From NCBI GenBank assembly GCA_947498355.1, contig CANMKA010000010.1:60255-124254 (forward strand): DNA of 64,000 nucleotides, given 5' to 3'. Numbering within the stretch: the stretch's first letter is position 1; each line of letters opens with the position of its first letter. Shown here one piece after another: positions 19,364 through 32,382 of the stretch. Made by a program: the position numbers and the translations under genes. The notes under the pieces were generated by a model that saw nothing but the letters and a program-made list of their open reading frames with translations, made no database searches and had not been told where the DNA came from. Source of the DNA: an uncultured Paraglaciecola sp. GTDB lineage: Bacteria; Pseudomonadota; Gammaproteobacteria; Enterobacterales; Alteromonadaceae.

Positions 19364-19391
19364 AGTATACTGTATAACCATACAGTTACAA
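19364..19391 (-). promoter_or_regulatory. recA promoter with LexA (SOS) box in the spacer
   Basis: Read on the minus strand: -35 TTGTAA, 16-bp spacer, -10 TATACT. The spacer is exactly the palindrome-like CTGTATGGTTATACAG, matching the gammaproteobacterial LexA consensus CTG-N10-CAG (19370-19385). LexA bound there would block RNA polymerase. Confidence 0.93.
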
Positions 19392-19468
19392 GAATGAAAA
19401 TGAAAATTTCTCAAATTTAGTGTGATGTATTTATTACGCTAGAGGTAAAATTCGGGTGTACGCATCTC

Positions 19469-19966
19469 CTAAGACTCACCATACAGCGCAAGTAAATTTA
19501 GCGCTTCTGCCAAAGCAAACTGAATTGCCTCAAGCCTCACTTGTTCACGGTCTCCACTAAACACTTGATGACGAGTCTGCACTTCTGCTTCTAAAGCAAA
19601 ACCAAACCACACAGTGCCAACTGGTTTGTCTGGCGTACCTCCCCCTGGTCCAGCTATACCACTAATAGATATTGCCATATTTGCATGAGCCAAAGTCGCT
19701 GCGCCTTTAGCCATCTCACTAACAGTTTGCTCAGACACAGCACCATGAGCTATTAGCGTGCTAGACGACACGCCTAGTAAAGTTTGTTTGGCTTGATTAG
19801 AGTAAGTAACCGCACTTTGATTAAACCAAGCAGAGCTACCTGCGACCCCAGTCAAGGCATAAGCAAGTCCGCCTCCTGTGCATGACTCAGCACAAGTGAT
19901 GGTCAAGTTTAATTGCTGAAGTTTGTCACCGATTAATTGGGCAAAACGCGAAATACTCTGGTTCAT
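19469..19966 (-). CDS. pncC: Nicotinamide-nucleotide amidase (CinA C-terminal domain)
   Basis: Deamidates nicotinamide mononucleotide to nicotinic acid mononucleotide in the pyridine nucleotide salvage cycle. 165 residues, the stand-alone CinA C-terminal domain: TCAESCTGGGLAYALT with the catalytic serine region, the NQAKQTLLGV block, GAVSEQTVSEMA, and SISGIAGPGGGTPDKPVGTVW. The gene order recA-pncC-mutS is common in gammaproteobacteria. Confidence 0.95.
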   Translation of the reverse strand: MNQSISRFAQLIGDKLQQLNLTITCAESCTGGGLAYALTGVAGSSAWFNQSAVTYSNQAKQTLLGVSSSTLIAHGAVSEQTVSEMAKGAATLAHANMAISISGIAGPGGGTPDKPVGTVWFGFALEAEVQTRHQVFSGDREQVRLEAIQFALAEALNLLALYGES

Positions 19967-20170
19967 ACGCTGTACTAGTCAATTTTCTGTATTCAAAACG
20001 ATCGGCATTATGCCTACAAATTACGAATTATCATACTGCTGCTAACCGCATCTACACTGATATTATATTATCTGGTGACGAAATTTTTGGATGAAATAGC
20101 AGCTATTGGTAGAAACTCCAACGCGGCTAGGCGCACCAAAAACTCTGCTTATCCAGTATGTGGATTTAAG

Positions 20171-20415
20171 TTATATACCTTCCTTTGTCAACACTGACTC
20201 AAACTGATTCAACGACGCTTTAATGTCGACAATATTAAAACTATCAGTGGCATACACTAATTGCTCAGCTAATTCCTGTAAATCACCCAACTAATGCTAA
20301 AGGTACTTTCTCAAGTGGGTTGTTAACTCTTTTTTCGGCATAGGCATGGGTAAGTACTCAACAAAATGCTATCGGTATTTACGCTCACAATCATCACTCA
20401 TTACAATCCCCGAAC
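20171..20415 (-). pseudogene. Decayed C-terminal remnant of a hybrid sensor kinase/response regulator
   Basis: On the minus strand, short stretches separated by stops read MSDDCERKYR, then HFVEYLPMPMPKKELTTHLRKYL. After a further stop and a frame shift come GDLQELAEQLVYATDSF and IKASLNQFESVLTKEGI, ending at 20171. The first parts look like the end of a receiver domain (the MSGDREKCLxAGMDDYLxKPxxKxEL pattern) and the last like the final helices of an Hpt domain. No open frame joins them. I infer a gene remnant between pncC and mutS. This is a by-eye resemblance and could be chance. Confidence 0.42.
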
Positions 20416-20519
20416 AAAAATCTCCATTGGGTACACTAAGTTTAATGAAGACGGGTTGGTATTAACCGGTAAAATCAGCCAAAATAGCGCCTTGAAAATT
20501 AATCATAAAATAGCTTTAT

Positions 20520-23153
20520 ATGACATCGACACAACACCATTCTGCTCAACCCGTCATTCCTGATCTGCAATCACACACGCCTATGATGCAACAATACCTT
20601 ACGATCAAGGCTGAGCATCCAGACATTTTGCTTTTTTATCGAATGGGCGATTTCTATGAGCTATTTTTTGATGATGCTAAAAAGGCCTCTGAGTTACTTG
20701 ATATCTCCTTAACGGCCAGAGGAAAAGCTGGTGGGAATCCCATTCCTATGGCGGGAGTGCCTTATCATGCCGCCGAAAATTACTTAGCGCGCCTAGTAAA
20801 AATGGGACAATCAGTCGCAATAGTCGAACAAATAGGCGATCCAGCCACCAGCAAAGGGCCGGTAGAACGTAAAGTGCAACGTATTGTTACACCTGGTACT
20901 GTCTCAGACGAAGCTTTGTTAGAAGATAAACAAGACAATATCCTTGCTGCGGTATTTGGTTTTTCTAAGCAAAATAAAGACTTTTTTGGCTATGCCACTT
21001 TAGACGTCAGCACGGGACGTTTCGCCTTGTCTGAGCCCCAAGGCCAAGATGCTCTGTGTGCAGAGATCCAACGCACCAACCCTGCTGAATTACTATACCC
21101 AGATAACTTTCAATTTTTTCATTTGATCGAAGAGCGAAAAGGCTTAAGACGCCGTCCTGAATGGGAATTTGATTTAGACACAGCAAGCAAGCAGCTCAAT
21201 CAGCAGTTTGCCACAAAAGAACTAGACGGCTTTGGCGTTCATTTACATAAATTCGGACTGTGCGCCGCGGGATGTGTTATGCAATACGTCAAAGACACCC
21301 AGCGTAGCGCTTTGCCCCACATTAACAGTATTTTGCTCGAAACCGATACAGACACAGTACAAATGGATGCCGCTACTCGTCGAAATTTGGAACTCACCCA
21401 AAATTTATCTGGCACCTATGAACACACCTTATCGAGCATATTAGACAAAACATCCACAGCCATGGGAAGTCGCCTAATTCAGCGTTGGCTGCATAGACCC
21501 TTAACCGACCATAAGCAGCTGAAACAAAGACAAGCGCAAATACAGACCTTGTTGCAAAGTGATTACCCCAGCCTACAAACACAATTAAAACAAGTGGGGG
21601 ATGTTCAACGTATATTAGCTCGGCTAGCTCTGCGCTCTGCACGGCCCAGAGATCTCGCTCGACTCAGGCAGGCTTTGTGTATATTGCCGGACATTCAAGG
21701 ATTTATTGACAGCTGCCAGCAAAGCAACTCGACAAATATACTAGAGTCACTAGCAAGCCAAATAGCAACATTTCCTGAGTTTGCAGATCTACTTACGCAG
21801 GCCATTGAAGAAAGCCCCCCGGTGATTATTCGCGATGGCGGCGTCATCAAAGCTGGCTACAACCAAGAGCTTGACGAACTTCGCGCGCTGTCTAAGGGCG
21901 CAACTGACTTTTTAGATGAGTTAGAACAAAGAGAGAAGCAACGTACGGGTATTCCGTCGCTAAAAGTTGGCTATAACAAAGTGCATGGCTATTTCATCGA
22001 AATTAGCCGCAGCTATGCGGATCAAGTGCCGGCTGAGTATGTGCGCCGCCAAACTTTAAAAAATAACGAACGCTACATCATCGAAGAACTCAAATTACAT
22101 GAAGACAAAGTGCTTACCAGTCAAAGTAAGTCATTGGCTTTAGAAAAGCGCTTGTACGATGAACTATTTGATGCTCTTTTACCTGAACTCAACGCCCTAA
22201 TGCAAAGTGCCAATGCCCTTGCTGAATTAGACGTACTAAGTAACTTGGCTGAACGGGCCGAAAGCTTAAACTTACATTGCCCTGAGCTTACCCAAAGTCC
22301 AGGTATTCAATTTATCAACGGGCGACACCCTGTTGTTGAAAATGTGATGAAAACCCCTTTCATTGCCAATCCAATTAACGTCAACCCAAACAGGCGAATG
22401 TTAGTAATTACCGGGCCAAACATGGGCGGTAAGTCTACTTATATGCGTCAAACTGCATTAATTGTATTGATGGCATATATAGGCAGTTTTATTCCAGCAG
22501 AAGAGGCCCAAATAGGCCCTATTGATCGCATTTTCACACGTATTGGCGCATCAGACGATTTAGCGTCAGGTCGCTCAACCTTTATGGTTGAAATGACCGA
22601 AACCGCCAACATTTTAAACAATGCCAGCGCCAATAGTTTAGTGTTAATGGACGAGATTGGTCGAGGCACCAGCACCTACGATGGCTTATCTCTCGCTTGG
22701 GCTTGTGCTCAGTACCTAGCGCAGAAGTTGCAATCTTACACTTTATTTGCGACCCACTACTTCGAGTTAACTCAACTCGCCGAAGACTTGCCCGAACTAG
22801 CAAATGTCCACTTAGATGCAATTGAACACCAAGACAACATTCGCTTTATGCATTCGGTACAAGAAGGGGCAGCTAATCAAAGTTATGGCTTACAAGTTGC
22901 CCAATTGGCAGGGGTCCCTAAAGTCGTAATCCAGCATGCCAAGCGTAAGCTAAAAGAGTTAGAGAGCCTAGGGCCGCAAGATAAGAACGGCAGCAATGAC
23001 AAGGCCGCGACCATCAATCACGAACAGCAAATAGATTGGTTAGCTGAAGATCCCCTGCGCACCTCGTTGCAACAGATTGATCTGGATGATCTTAGTCCGA
23101 AACAAGCGTTAGATCATTTGTACGAACTCAAAGCCCTGTTGCAAACAACGTAA
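20520..23153 (+). CDS. mutS: DNA mismatch repair protein MutS
   Basis: Recognises mismatches and starts methyl-directed repair with MutL. 877 residues. The mismatch-binding N-terminal domain has the [15 protein letters not shown] motif (Phe and Glu that contact the mismatch). The C-terminal ATPase has Walker [14 protein letters not shown], Walker [17 protein letters not shown] and the ATHYFELT switch. The tail ends in a short helix ([17 protein letters not shown]) like the tetramerisation segment of E. coli MutS. The start is the ATG at 20520, without a clear ribosome-binding site. Confidence 0.98.
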   Translation: MTSTQHHSAQPVIPDLQSHTPMMQQYLTIKAEHPDILLFYRMGDFYELFFDDAKKASELLDISLTARGKAGGNPIPMAGVPYHAAENYLARLVKMGQSVAIVEQIGDPATSKGPVERKVQRIVTPGTVSDEALLEDKQDNILAAVFGFSKQNKDFFGYATLDVSTGRFALSEPQGQDALCAEIQRTNPAELLYPDNFQFFHLIEERKGLRRRPEWEFDLDTASKQLNQQFATKELDGFGVHLHKFGLCAAGCVMQYVKDTQRSALPHINSILLETDTDTVQMDAATRRNLELTQNLSGTYEHTLSSILDKTSTAMGSRLIQRWLHRPLTDHKQLKQRQAQIQTLLQSDYPSLQTQLKQVGDVQRILARLALRSARPRDLARLRQALCILPDIQGFIDSCQQSNSTNILESLASQIATFPEFADLLTQAIEESPPVIIRDGGVIKAGYNQELDELRALSKGATDFLDELEQREKQRTGIPSLKVGYNKVHGYFIEISRSYADQVPAEYVRRQTLKNNERYIIEELKLHEDKVLTSQSKSLALEKRLYDELFDALLPELNALMQSANALAELDVLSNLAERAESLNLHCPELTQSPGIQFINGRHPVVENVMKTPFIANPINVNPNRRMLVITGPNMGGKSTYMRQTALIVLMAYIGSFIPAEEAQIGPIDRIFTRIGASDDLASGRSTFMVEMTETANILNNASANSLVLMDEIGRGTSTYDGLSLAWACAQYLAQKLQSYTLFATHYFELTQLAEDLPELANVHLDAIEHQDNIRFMHSVQEGAANQSYGLQVAQLAGVPKVVIQHAKRKLKELESLGPQDKNGSNDKAATINHEQQIDWLAEDPLRTSLQQIDLDDLSPKQALDHLYELKALLQTT

Positions 23154-23284
23154 GAATCGAATTAACTTGAGATAAGATTTTTGGTGAATAATTTTGCAGC
23201 AAGTTGTGCAGTGTATATAAACCAAAGAACAACAGCATCTAATAAACAGAATTCAATGTAGACAAACTTTTAATGGAGAATACT

Positions 23285-23671
23285 ATGGAATGGCCTGTGA
23301 TAGTCACTGCCTTGGCACTAATCGAGTACATGTTTTTTACGTTTAAGGTTGGCTTTAGTCGCAATAAATATGGTGTGAATGCCCCAGCCGTATCTGGGCA
23401 TCCCATTTGGGAACGCCTCTATCGAGTACAACAAAATACCCTAGAACAAATCATAGTGTTTATCCCAAGTTTATGGATGTTTAGTCATTTTATTAGCCCG
23501 GTAATTGGCGCGCTAATCGGATCTGCATTTATCGTGGGACGTGGTATTTACTATGCAACTTACGTAAAAGAACCTAAATCTCGAGCCCTTGGTTTTGTCA
23601 TGGGCTTTTTGGCAAACCTTGTCCTGCTCCTGGGCGGGATGACAGGTGCAGTACTTAGTTTGACGGCTTAA
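23285..23671 (+). CDS. MAPEG-family membrane protein
   Basis: 128-residue integral membrane protein with four hydrophobic segments. The MAPEG signature region ERLYRVQQNTLEQIIVFIPSL lies in the first half, and the RGIYYATYVKEPKSRALGF segment in the second. Family members are glutathione-dependent transferases/peroxidases or relatives. The bacterial substrate is not known. I prefer the ATG at 23285, with GGAGA six bases upstream, over an in-frame ATG four codons earlier that overlaps that site. Single gene followed by a strong terminator. Confidence 0.88.
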   Translation: MEWPVIVTALALIEYMFFTFKVGFSRNKYGVNAPAVSGHPIWERLYRVQQNTLEQIIVFIPSLWMFSHFISPVIGALIGSAFIVGRGIYYATYVKEPKSRALGFVMGFLANLVLLLGGMTGAVLSLTA

Positions 23672-23712
23672 GCGCAGATAGACTGCGTTTTGTATTTGGT
23701 AACCTAAATGCA

Positions 23713-23750
23713 AAATAACCTGAATCCATACATTGGATTCAGGTTATTTA
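23713..23750. terminator. Terminator between convergent MAPEG and TSP3 genes
   Basis: AATAACCTGAATCCA / TGGATTCAGGTTATT with a five-base loop; near-perfect 15-bp stem. Confidence 0.9.
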
Positions 23751-23796
23751 TTGGGTGCTACACAGGCTCTTTTTAAACCGGCTCGACAAATACGGT

Positions 23797-25083
23797 TTAT
23801 GAACCGTTATCGTTTGTGCGCCTTTGCGACTCAGGCACAGTTAGGCTGGTAGCTTCTGACTCTTCAATATTATTATCAGCATTGCCTGAGCGATACATCA
23901 CTAATCTATCGATACCGTGACCAAATGAGCGGCCAGACACTAAAATATTGTACTCACCCGCGTTATCGAATTCGGCGAATATAGCGTGAGGATCAAAATC
24001 ACTGGTAAAGACTCGCCAAACCCATGCATCGACAGGTCCTCCATTACGGTAGGCTTTAAACCAGCCATCACGAGTGCTTCCTTCTGGACGCTCTCCATCA
24101 CAACGGTTAGATGCGTCTCTGCCATTGGGGCAAACGATATGACCGACTGGCGTTTCTCCTTGAGCATCACTAATTTTTTCCCCGAAAAAATTATTACTCG
24201 CAATCTTTAACCATGAATCATTTGCTTCTGTTGGGCTATCACCTTCACCTATGATATTTCGCCATTGGAAACGATAAATACCAGGATTGTTAATTACCAC
24301 TGGAATGGTAATAGTATCAACATCGGGTTGGTTGAAATTATCGCTACCATTGAACAATAAATACGCGTTACCGTTAGCGCCCTTTCCGGTTTCAACATGC
24401 CAATCACCACTGTAATTAGTCGATTCTAGTTCTACAACTAACATTCCGTTTTGTTCAACAAAAGCAGATGCAATTACACCTGTTTCGGTTGCTGTCCCAC
24501 ATCCCCTAGCGTCTATTGGTTCGCCTGTGGGTGTCATATCGCAACTATCTAAATCGTTACTTACGCCATCATTGTCACTGTCCTTTTGTGAATCCGAACA
24601 GCCAACTGTGTCTACTAGCTCTCCGTTTGGCGTTTCTGGACAAATATCCATTTGGTTTGTAACCATATCGCCATCAAGGTCACCCGCATTTCCTCCGCCT
24701 TGAGTTACCACTCCACAGCCGATACTGTCTACCGCTTCATTTTGTGGCGTCGCAGGACATTGATCGATAGCATCATTTACACTATCAAGATCACTATCGA
24801 GTTGCGCCGCAGCACAACCATTTGCGTCGACACTAACGTTATCAGGGCTGTTAGCACAATTGTCTTGATTGTCAGGCACGCCATCATTATCAGCGTCTGA
24901 CACCGGTGTTGGCGTCGGCGTTGGAGGCGTAGGGGTCGGCGCTGGAGGCGCAGGAGTTGGGGGCAAAGGAGAAGGATCTGAGCCGCCACTACCCCCGCCG
25001 CCGCCACAGGCATTCAAAATTGCTATCGCAGCAATTAACAATAAAAACCGATTTATGCGGAAAACCGCTGACGTAATAGACAT
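23797..25083 (-). CDS. Lipoprotein with thrombospondin type-3 repeats and a lectin-like C-terminal domain
   Basis: 428 residues. The signal peptide ends ILNAC, so Cys26 is probably acylated. A glycine run and a Pro/Thr-rich linker (about 27-60) follow. Then come four thrombospondin type-3 calcium-binding repeats (about 60-195) of the form DxDNDGVxDxxDxCPxTPxG, each with a VDxxGC end. The C-terminal 220 residues are beta-rich (GNAYLLFNGSDNF, IPVVINNPGIYRFQWRN, DNAGEYNILVSGRSFGHGIDRLVMYR) and resemble the carbohydrate-binding/malectin-like modules seen in marine polysaccharide-degrading enzymes. No catalytic domain is present. Likely a surface-exposed, calcium-stiffened binding protein; the ligand is unknown. 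Confidence 0.8.
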   Translation of the reverse strand: MSITSAVFRINRFLLLIAAIAILNACGGGGGSGGSDPSPLPPTPAPPAPTPTPPTPTPTPVSDADNDGVPDNQDNCANSPDNVSVDANGCAAAQLDSDLDSVNDAIDQCPATPQNEAVDSIGCGVVTQGGGNAGDLDGDMVTNQMDICPETPNGELVDTVGCSDSQKDSDNDGVSNDLDSCDMTPTGEPIDARGCGTATETGVIASAFVEQNGMLVVELESTNYSGDWHVETGKGANGNAYLLFNGSDNFNQPDVDTITIPVVINNPGIYRFQWRNIIGEGDSPTEANDSWLKIASNNFFGEKISDAQGETPVGHIVCPNGRDASNRCDGERPEGSTRDGWFKAYRNGGPVDAWVWRVFTSDFDPHAIFAEFDNAGEYNILVSGRSFGHGIDRLVMYRSGNADNNIEESEATSLTVPESQRRTNDNGS

Positions 25084-25281
25084 AATCTTAATGACTCCGT
25101 AAGACTAAATAGGATTAACTTTGATTCAATATGACCGAATTATGTCATTTATGTGACCAGATGTGAATGTATTGTAAAAAAATCATAACAGGTAAATCAT
25201 CTCGCGAAATAGAGTTAGCTATTTCAATTTAAATGGAATGATACATTTAGACATAAATTTGCGCTCATTCTGGCTTTTAAA

Positions 25282-25310
25282 TTGTCTGTGCATTGGAATT
25301 TGTTTATAAT
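25282..25310 (+). promoter_or_regulatory. Sigma-70 promoter of pyrG-eno
   Basis: TTGTCT, 17-bp spacer, TATAAT, followed by a GC-rich start region (GCGACCCCG) and a leader of roughly 100 bases before pyrG. Confidence 0.82.
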
Positions 25311-25372
25311 GCGACCCCGTCTAGAAGTGGTTATTTCTTGCGCTCTTGCAGCGGATTTATCTAAAGACTTAA

Positions 25373-27049
<1,677 letters not shown>

Positions 27050-27081
27050 TCGCAAAGCGGATCTCAGATCCTTTAGTTTAA

Positions 27082-28395
<1,314 letters not shown>

Positions 28396-28402
28396 CCTAC
28401 TA

Positions 28403-28428
28403 ACTGGGACTCAAACCTGAGTCCCAGT
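28403..28428 (+). terminator. Strong hairpin after eno
   Basis: ACTGGGACTCA / TGAGTCCCAGT with a four-base loop and no T-tract. May protect the 3' end or act with the terminator 60 bases on. Confidence 0.6.
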
Positions 28429-28484
28429 GCTAACTTGCAAATTATGCGTAACATATTAATCTGCAAGTGAATGAATTAGCGTAT

Positions 28485-28514
28485 AAAATGGTCAGTGCTT
28501 ACTGACCATTTTTA
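28485..28514 (+). terminator. Rho-independent terminator of pyrG-eno
   Basis: AAAATGGTCAGT / ACTGACCATTTT with loop GCTT, continuing into Ts. Confidence 0.87.
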
Positions 28515-28532
28515 ATTTAACGACAGACTTTT

Positions 28533-29201
28533 ATGCCAAATTTCTCTTCTAAGCAAATCGACATATTTTCGGATAGCAGCCACAAACTGCATTATGCTGA
28601 ATTGTGTACTGCTTTATACGAAAGAGAACTCACCCGCTTATCGACCCAAGCTATTTCTAACGTTAGCGTACTGCAACGTAAATTAGGCGGCTTGAAACAT
28701 CATGTAAAACGCATAGCAGATACTATGCTGCAAAAAAATAGCCCCCTAGAAATTGATATTCACAATGGTAGTTGGCGCGCCAAGCAAGCAAATCAATGTC
28801 CCGCTAAACGTAATGATCCTGACAAATGCTTGGCTTGGTATGCAAGTTACACCCTAATTGGCCATACAGTCCCCATACACGTGCAGGAATTAGGAGAAGA
28901 GTGTATTGAGCTGGACTCTATCGACCGTTTTGATCAACAAGAAGGTAGGCTACATGCCAATAAATATGGCTGGTTCACCTATCAAGGTGACAGTGTAAAA
29001 CCAGAAATTGACAGCTCCCCAATAGCCAATCAAGCTCTTAAAGCGACGGTTAACCTTCAATTACTTAAACCAAACAAAGCCATTTTAACCGCAGCCTCTT
29101 GCGGACACTGCTGGGATCACAAAGGTAAAAGTCAACCTCGTACCTTAACATTAAGAGAGATGTTACTTTCTCTCAGCGTGAACTGGAAAACCTTTCGTTA
29201 A
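28533..29201 (+). CDS. Conserved-looking protein of unknown function
   Basis: 222 residues starting MPNFSSKQIDIFSDSS; I do not recognise the family. It has no signal peptide or membrane segment, so it is probably cytoplasmic. The middle is rich in His/Cys/Trp: AKQANQCPAKRNDPDKCLAWY. The C-terminal part has AASCGHCWDHKGKSQPRTL. Together these give four cysteines in two groups (about 89, 98 and 190, 193), which could bind a metal. The product is basic at its ends and starts 19 bases after the enolase terminator, so it needs its own promoter. A leucine operon leader follows. Codon use looks like its neighbours. Confidence 0.65.
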   Translation: MPNFSSKQIDIFSDSSHKLHYAELCTALYERELTRLSTQAISNVSVLQRKLGGLKHHVKRIADTMLQKNSPLEIDIHNGSWRAKQANQCPAKRNDPDKCLAWYASYTLIGHTVPIHVQELGEECIELDSIDRFDQQEGRLHANKYGWFTYQGDSVKPEIDSSPIANQALKATVNLQLLKPNKAILTAASCGHCWDHKGKSQPRTLTLREMLLSLSVNWKTFR

Positions 29202-29379
29202 CGCTTAAGTCACACTAATGCTCGCAAATCATTAAGCATTTAGCCTAATTCAAAATCTCTATGCATCGATGTAGACCGAATAAAAATCTGACTGTTAGGC
29301 CTTCAGCAATGAATAAGGAAAAACACGTCAAAAATTAAAATTTATATTTTTAAGTTATATGCTCTAAAGCAAACTAGAG

Positions 29380-29408
29380 TTGACCTAGAGTCCCTTCCGC
29401 GTTACAAA
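29380..29408 (+). promoter_or_regulatory. Probable leuLABCD promoter
   Basis: TTGACC, 17-bp spacer, TACAAA, 42 bases upstream of the leucine leader peptide. The -35 is good, the -10 only fair. Confidence 0.6.
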
Positions 29409-29450
29409 TACTCCTACAAAAACTACGTTTGTATTAACGAGATATAAATC

Positions 29451-29507
29451 ATGAAATTTGCTACAATTACACTTTTACTCCTGCTGGCAGCAAGACTGCA
29501 CGGGTAG
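29451..29507 (+). CDS. leuL: leu operon leader peptide
   Basis: 18-codon reading frame MKFATITLLLLLAARLHG with five consecutive leucine codons (CTT TTA CTC CTG CTG, 29472-29486) and a sixth soon after. It lies just before a terminator and 107 bases before leuA. Such leucine runs are the sensing part of transcription attenuation. When charged tRNA-Leu is scarce the ribosome stalls in the run and the operon is read through. Confidence 0.93.
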   Translation: MKFATITLLLLLAARLHG

Positions 29508-29562
29508 CTTGTAATTGAGCGTTTAGCATATACAAAACCCGTGCACAGCACGGGTTTTTTGT
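29497..29562 (+). promoter_or_regulatory. Leucine attenuator: antiterminator segment and intrinsic terminator
   Basis: The terminator is AAAACCCGTGC / GCACGGGTTTT (29534-29558) followed by more Ts. The segment TGCACGGG at 29497-29504, inside the last leader codons, is an exact complement of CCCGTGCA at 29538-29545. It can therefore pair with the 5' arm of the terminator and prevent it forming. A ribosome stalled on the leucine codons leaves this segment free; one reaching the leader stop covers it. Confidence 0.9.
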
Positions 29563-29613
29563 ATCTAGTTTTACTTCCAGAACACAAACATCAGAGCAGA
29601 TTAAGGAGAAGGT

Positions 29614-31188
29614 ATGTCTAACGGGGTTAGCACTAACCAAGTAAAGATTTTTGACACCACCTTGCGGGATGGCGAGCAAGCACTACCTGCCAGTTTAAGC
29701 GTAAAAGAAAAGCTGAAAATTGCTCTGGCCTTAGAACGCTTAGGCGTAGACATAATAGAAGCGGGTTTTCCTGTTTCTTCTCCCGGTGACTTTGAATCGG
29801 TACAAAGCATTGCGCGCGAAATTAAAAACGCCACTGTGTGTGGTCTATCTAGAGCATTAGCAAAAGATATCGATGCTTGCGGTGAAGCTTTAAGGGTCAC
29901 TGAGCAATTCCGTATTCACACGTTTATTGCTACATCTGATATTCACGTGAATACCAAGTTACGTAAATCTCAGGATGAAGTGGTCGAAATGGCGGTTAAA
30001 GCTATCACACATGCCCGAGGCTACACCGACGATGTGGAATTTTCTTGCGAAGACGCCGGACGCACACACATAGATTATCTTTGCCGTATGGTCGAAGCTG
30101 CAATTAAAGCTGGCGCAACTACTGTGAATATCCCAGATACAGTGGGCTACACAACCCCTACTGAGTTTGGCGGCATCATCCAAAACTTATTTAATCGTGT
30201 ACCCAATATAGATAAAGCCACTATATCTGTTCATTGCCACAACGATTTAGGCTTGGCCGTTGCTAATTCGTTGGCCGCAGTTGAGCAAGGCGCGCGCCAA
30301 GTAGAATGTACAATTAATGGTTTAGGTGAACGTGCGGGTAACTGCTCGCTAGAAGAAATCGCGATGATTTTGCAAACCAGAGAGGCCAAACTAGGTTTGC
30401 AAACCAATATTAAGAGCGAACAAATTTCTCGCACGTCTAAATTAGTTAGCAACATATGTAATATGCCGGTACAAGCTAACAAAGCCATAGTCGGTGCAAA
30501 TGCCTTTAGTCACTCCTCAGGTATCCACCAAGATGGCGTGTTAAAAGGTCAAAATACCTACGAGATTATGACACCTGAAAGTGTCGGCATTAACAAAAAC
30601 AACCTAAATTTGACTTCACGCTCAGGCCGTCATGTCATAAAACATCGTTTAATCGAGTTGGGCTACAGTGAATCTGACTTTGACCTAGAGACTGTGTATG
30701 CCGCCTTTGTGAAATTGGCAGATAAAAAAGGCCAAGTCTTCGATTATGACTTAGAAGCTTTGTTGTTTTTCAGCCAACAAAAACAAGACGAAGAGCACTA
30801 CGAGTTAAAATACTTGCAAGCTAACTCTGGTAAAGAAATCATTCCAAGTGCCACAGTTTGCATGATGGTAGGCGGAGTAGAATTAACCGCCTCAGCGATT
30901 GGTAATGGACCAGTCGATGCGGCCTACAATGCCATCACTAAAGTCACAGGCTTGGACAATATCGACATTGTTGACTTTAAACTCGACTCTAAAGGCGAAG
31001 GCGCTGACGCCCTTGCACAAGTATCGGTTATTGCCGAGTATAATGGCCGTCGCTTCAATGGCATTGGCTTGGCCACCGATATAGTCGAATCTGGCGTTAA
31101 AGCCTTAATATACGTTTTAAACAACACGCATTTAGCCGATCAAATCGATCAGCAGAAACAACAAAAAATTAAAATTGCAGGGGTATAA
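29614..31188 (+). CDS. leuA: 2-isopropylmalate synthase
   Basis: Condenses acetyl-CoA with 2-ketoisovalerate, the committed step of leucine synthesis. 524 residues. The HMGL-like TIM barrel has [15 protein letters not shown], metal ligands in [14 protein letters not shown], and [12 protein letters not shown]. The C-terminal regulatory domain (about 390-510) is where leucine inhibits. GGAGAAGG precedes the ATG closely. Confidence 0.98.
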   Translation: MSNGVSTNQVKIFDTTLRDGEQALPASLSVKEKLKIALALERLGVDIIEAGFPVSSPGDFESVQSIAREIKNATVCGLSRALAKDIDACGEALRVTEQFRIHTFIATSDIHVNTKLRKSQDEVVEMAVKAITHARGYTDDVEFSCEDAGRTHIDYLCRMVEAAIKAGATTVNIPDTVGYTTPTEFGGIIQNLFNRVPNIDKATISVHCHNDLGLAVANSLAAVEQGARQVECTINGLGERAGNCSLEEIAMILQTREAKLGLQTNIKSEQISRTSKLVSNICNMPVQANKAIVGANAFSHSSGIHQDGVLKGQNTYEIMTPESVGINKNNLNLTSRSGRHVIKHRLIELGYSESDFDLETVYAAFVKLADKKGQVFDYDLEALLFFSQQKQDEEHYELKYLQANSGKEIIPSATVCMMVGGVELTASAIGNGPVDAAYNAITKVTGLDNIDIVDFKLDSKGEGADALAQVSVIAEYNGRRFNGIGLATDIVESGVKALIYVLNNTHLADQIDQQKQQKIKIAGV

Positions 31189-32283
<1,095 letters not shown>

Positions 32284-32382
32284 TTTTTAGTAAAACTGGA
32301 TTTTCGGCTCCATTAAGTGCAGCAGTGCGTTGACTTAGCATTCGCTGCAAAATACAACGACCCAATTTAAAGAGTACGCATA

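Noticed and set aside
24869..25102. Glycine/valine-rich plus-strand reading frame
   Set aside because: Antisense of the Pro/Thr linker and signal peptide of the TSP3 lipoprotein.
28403..28514. Mobile repeat or small element after eno
   Set aside because: Two unrelated hairpins; one is a plain terminator, and no duplicated ends are seen.
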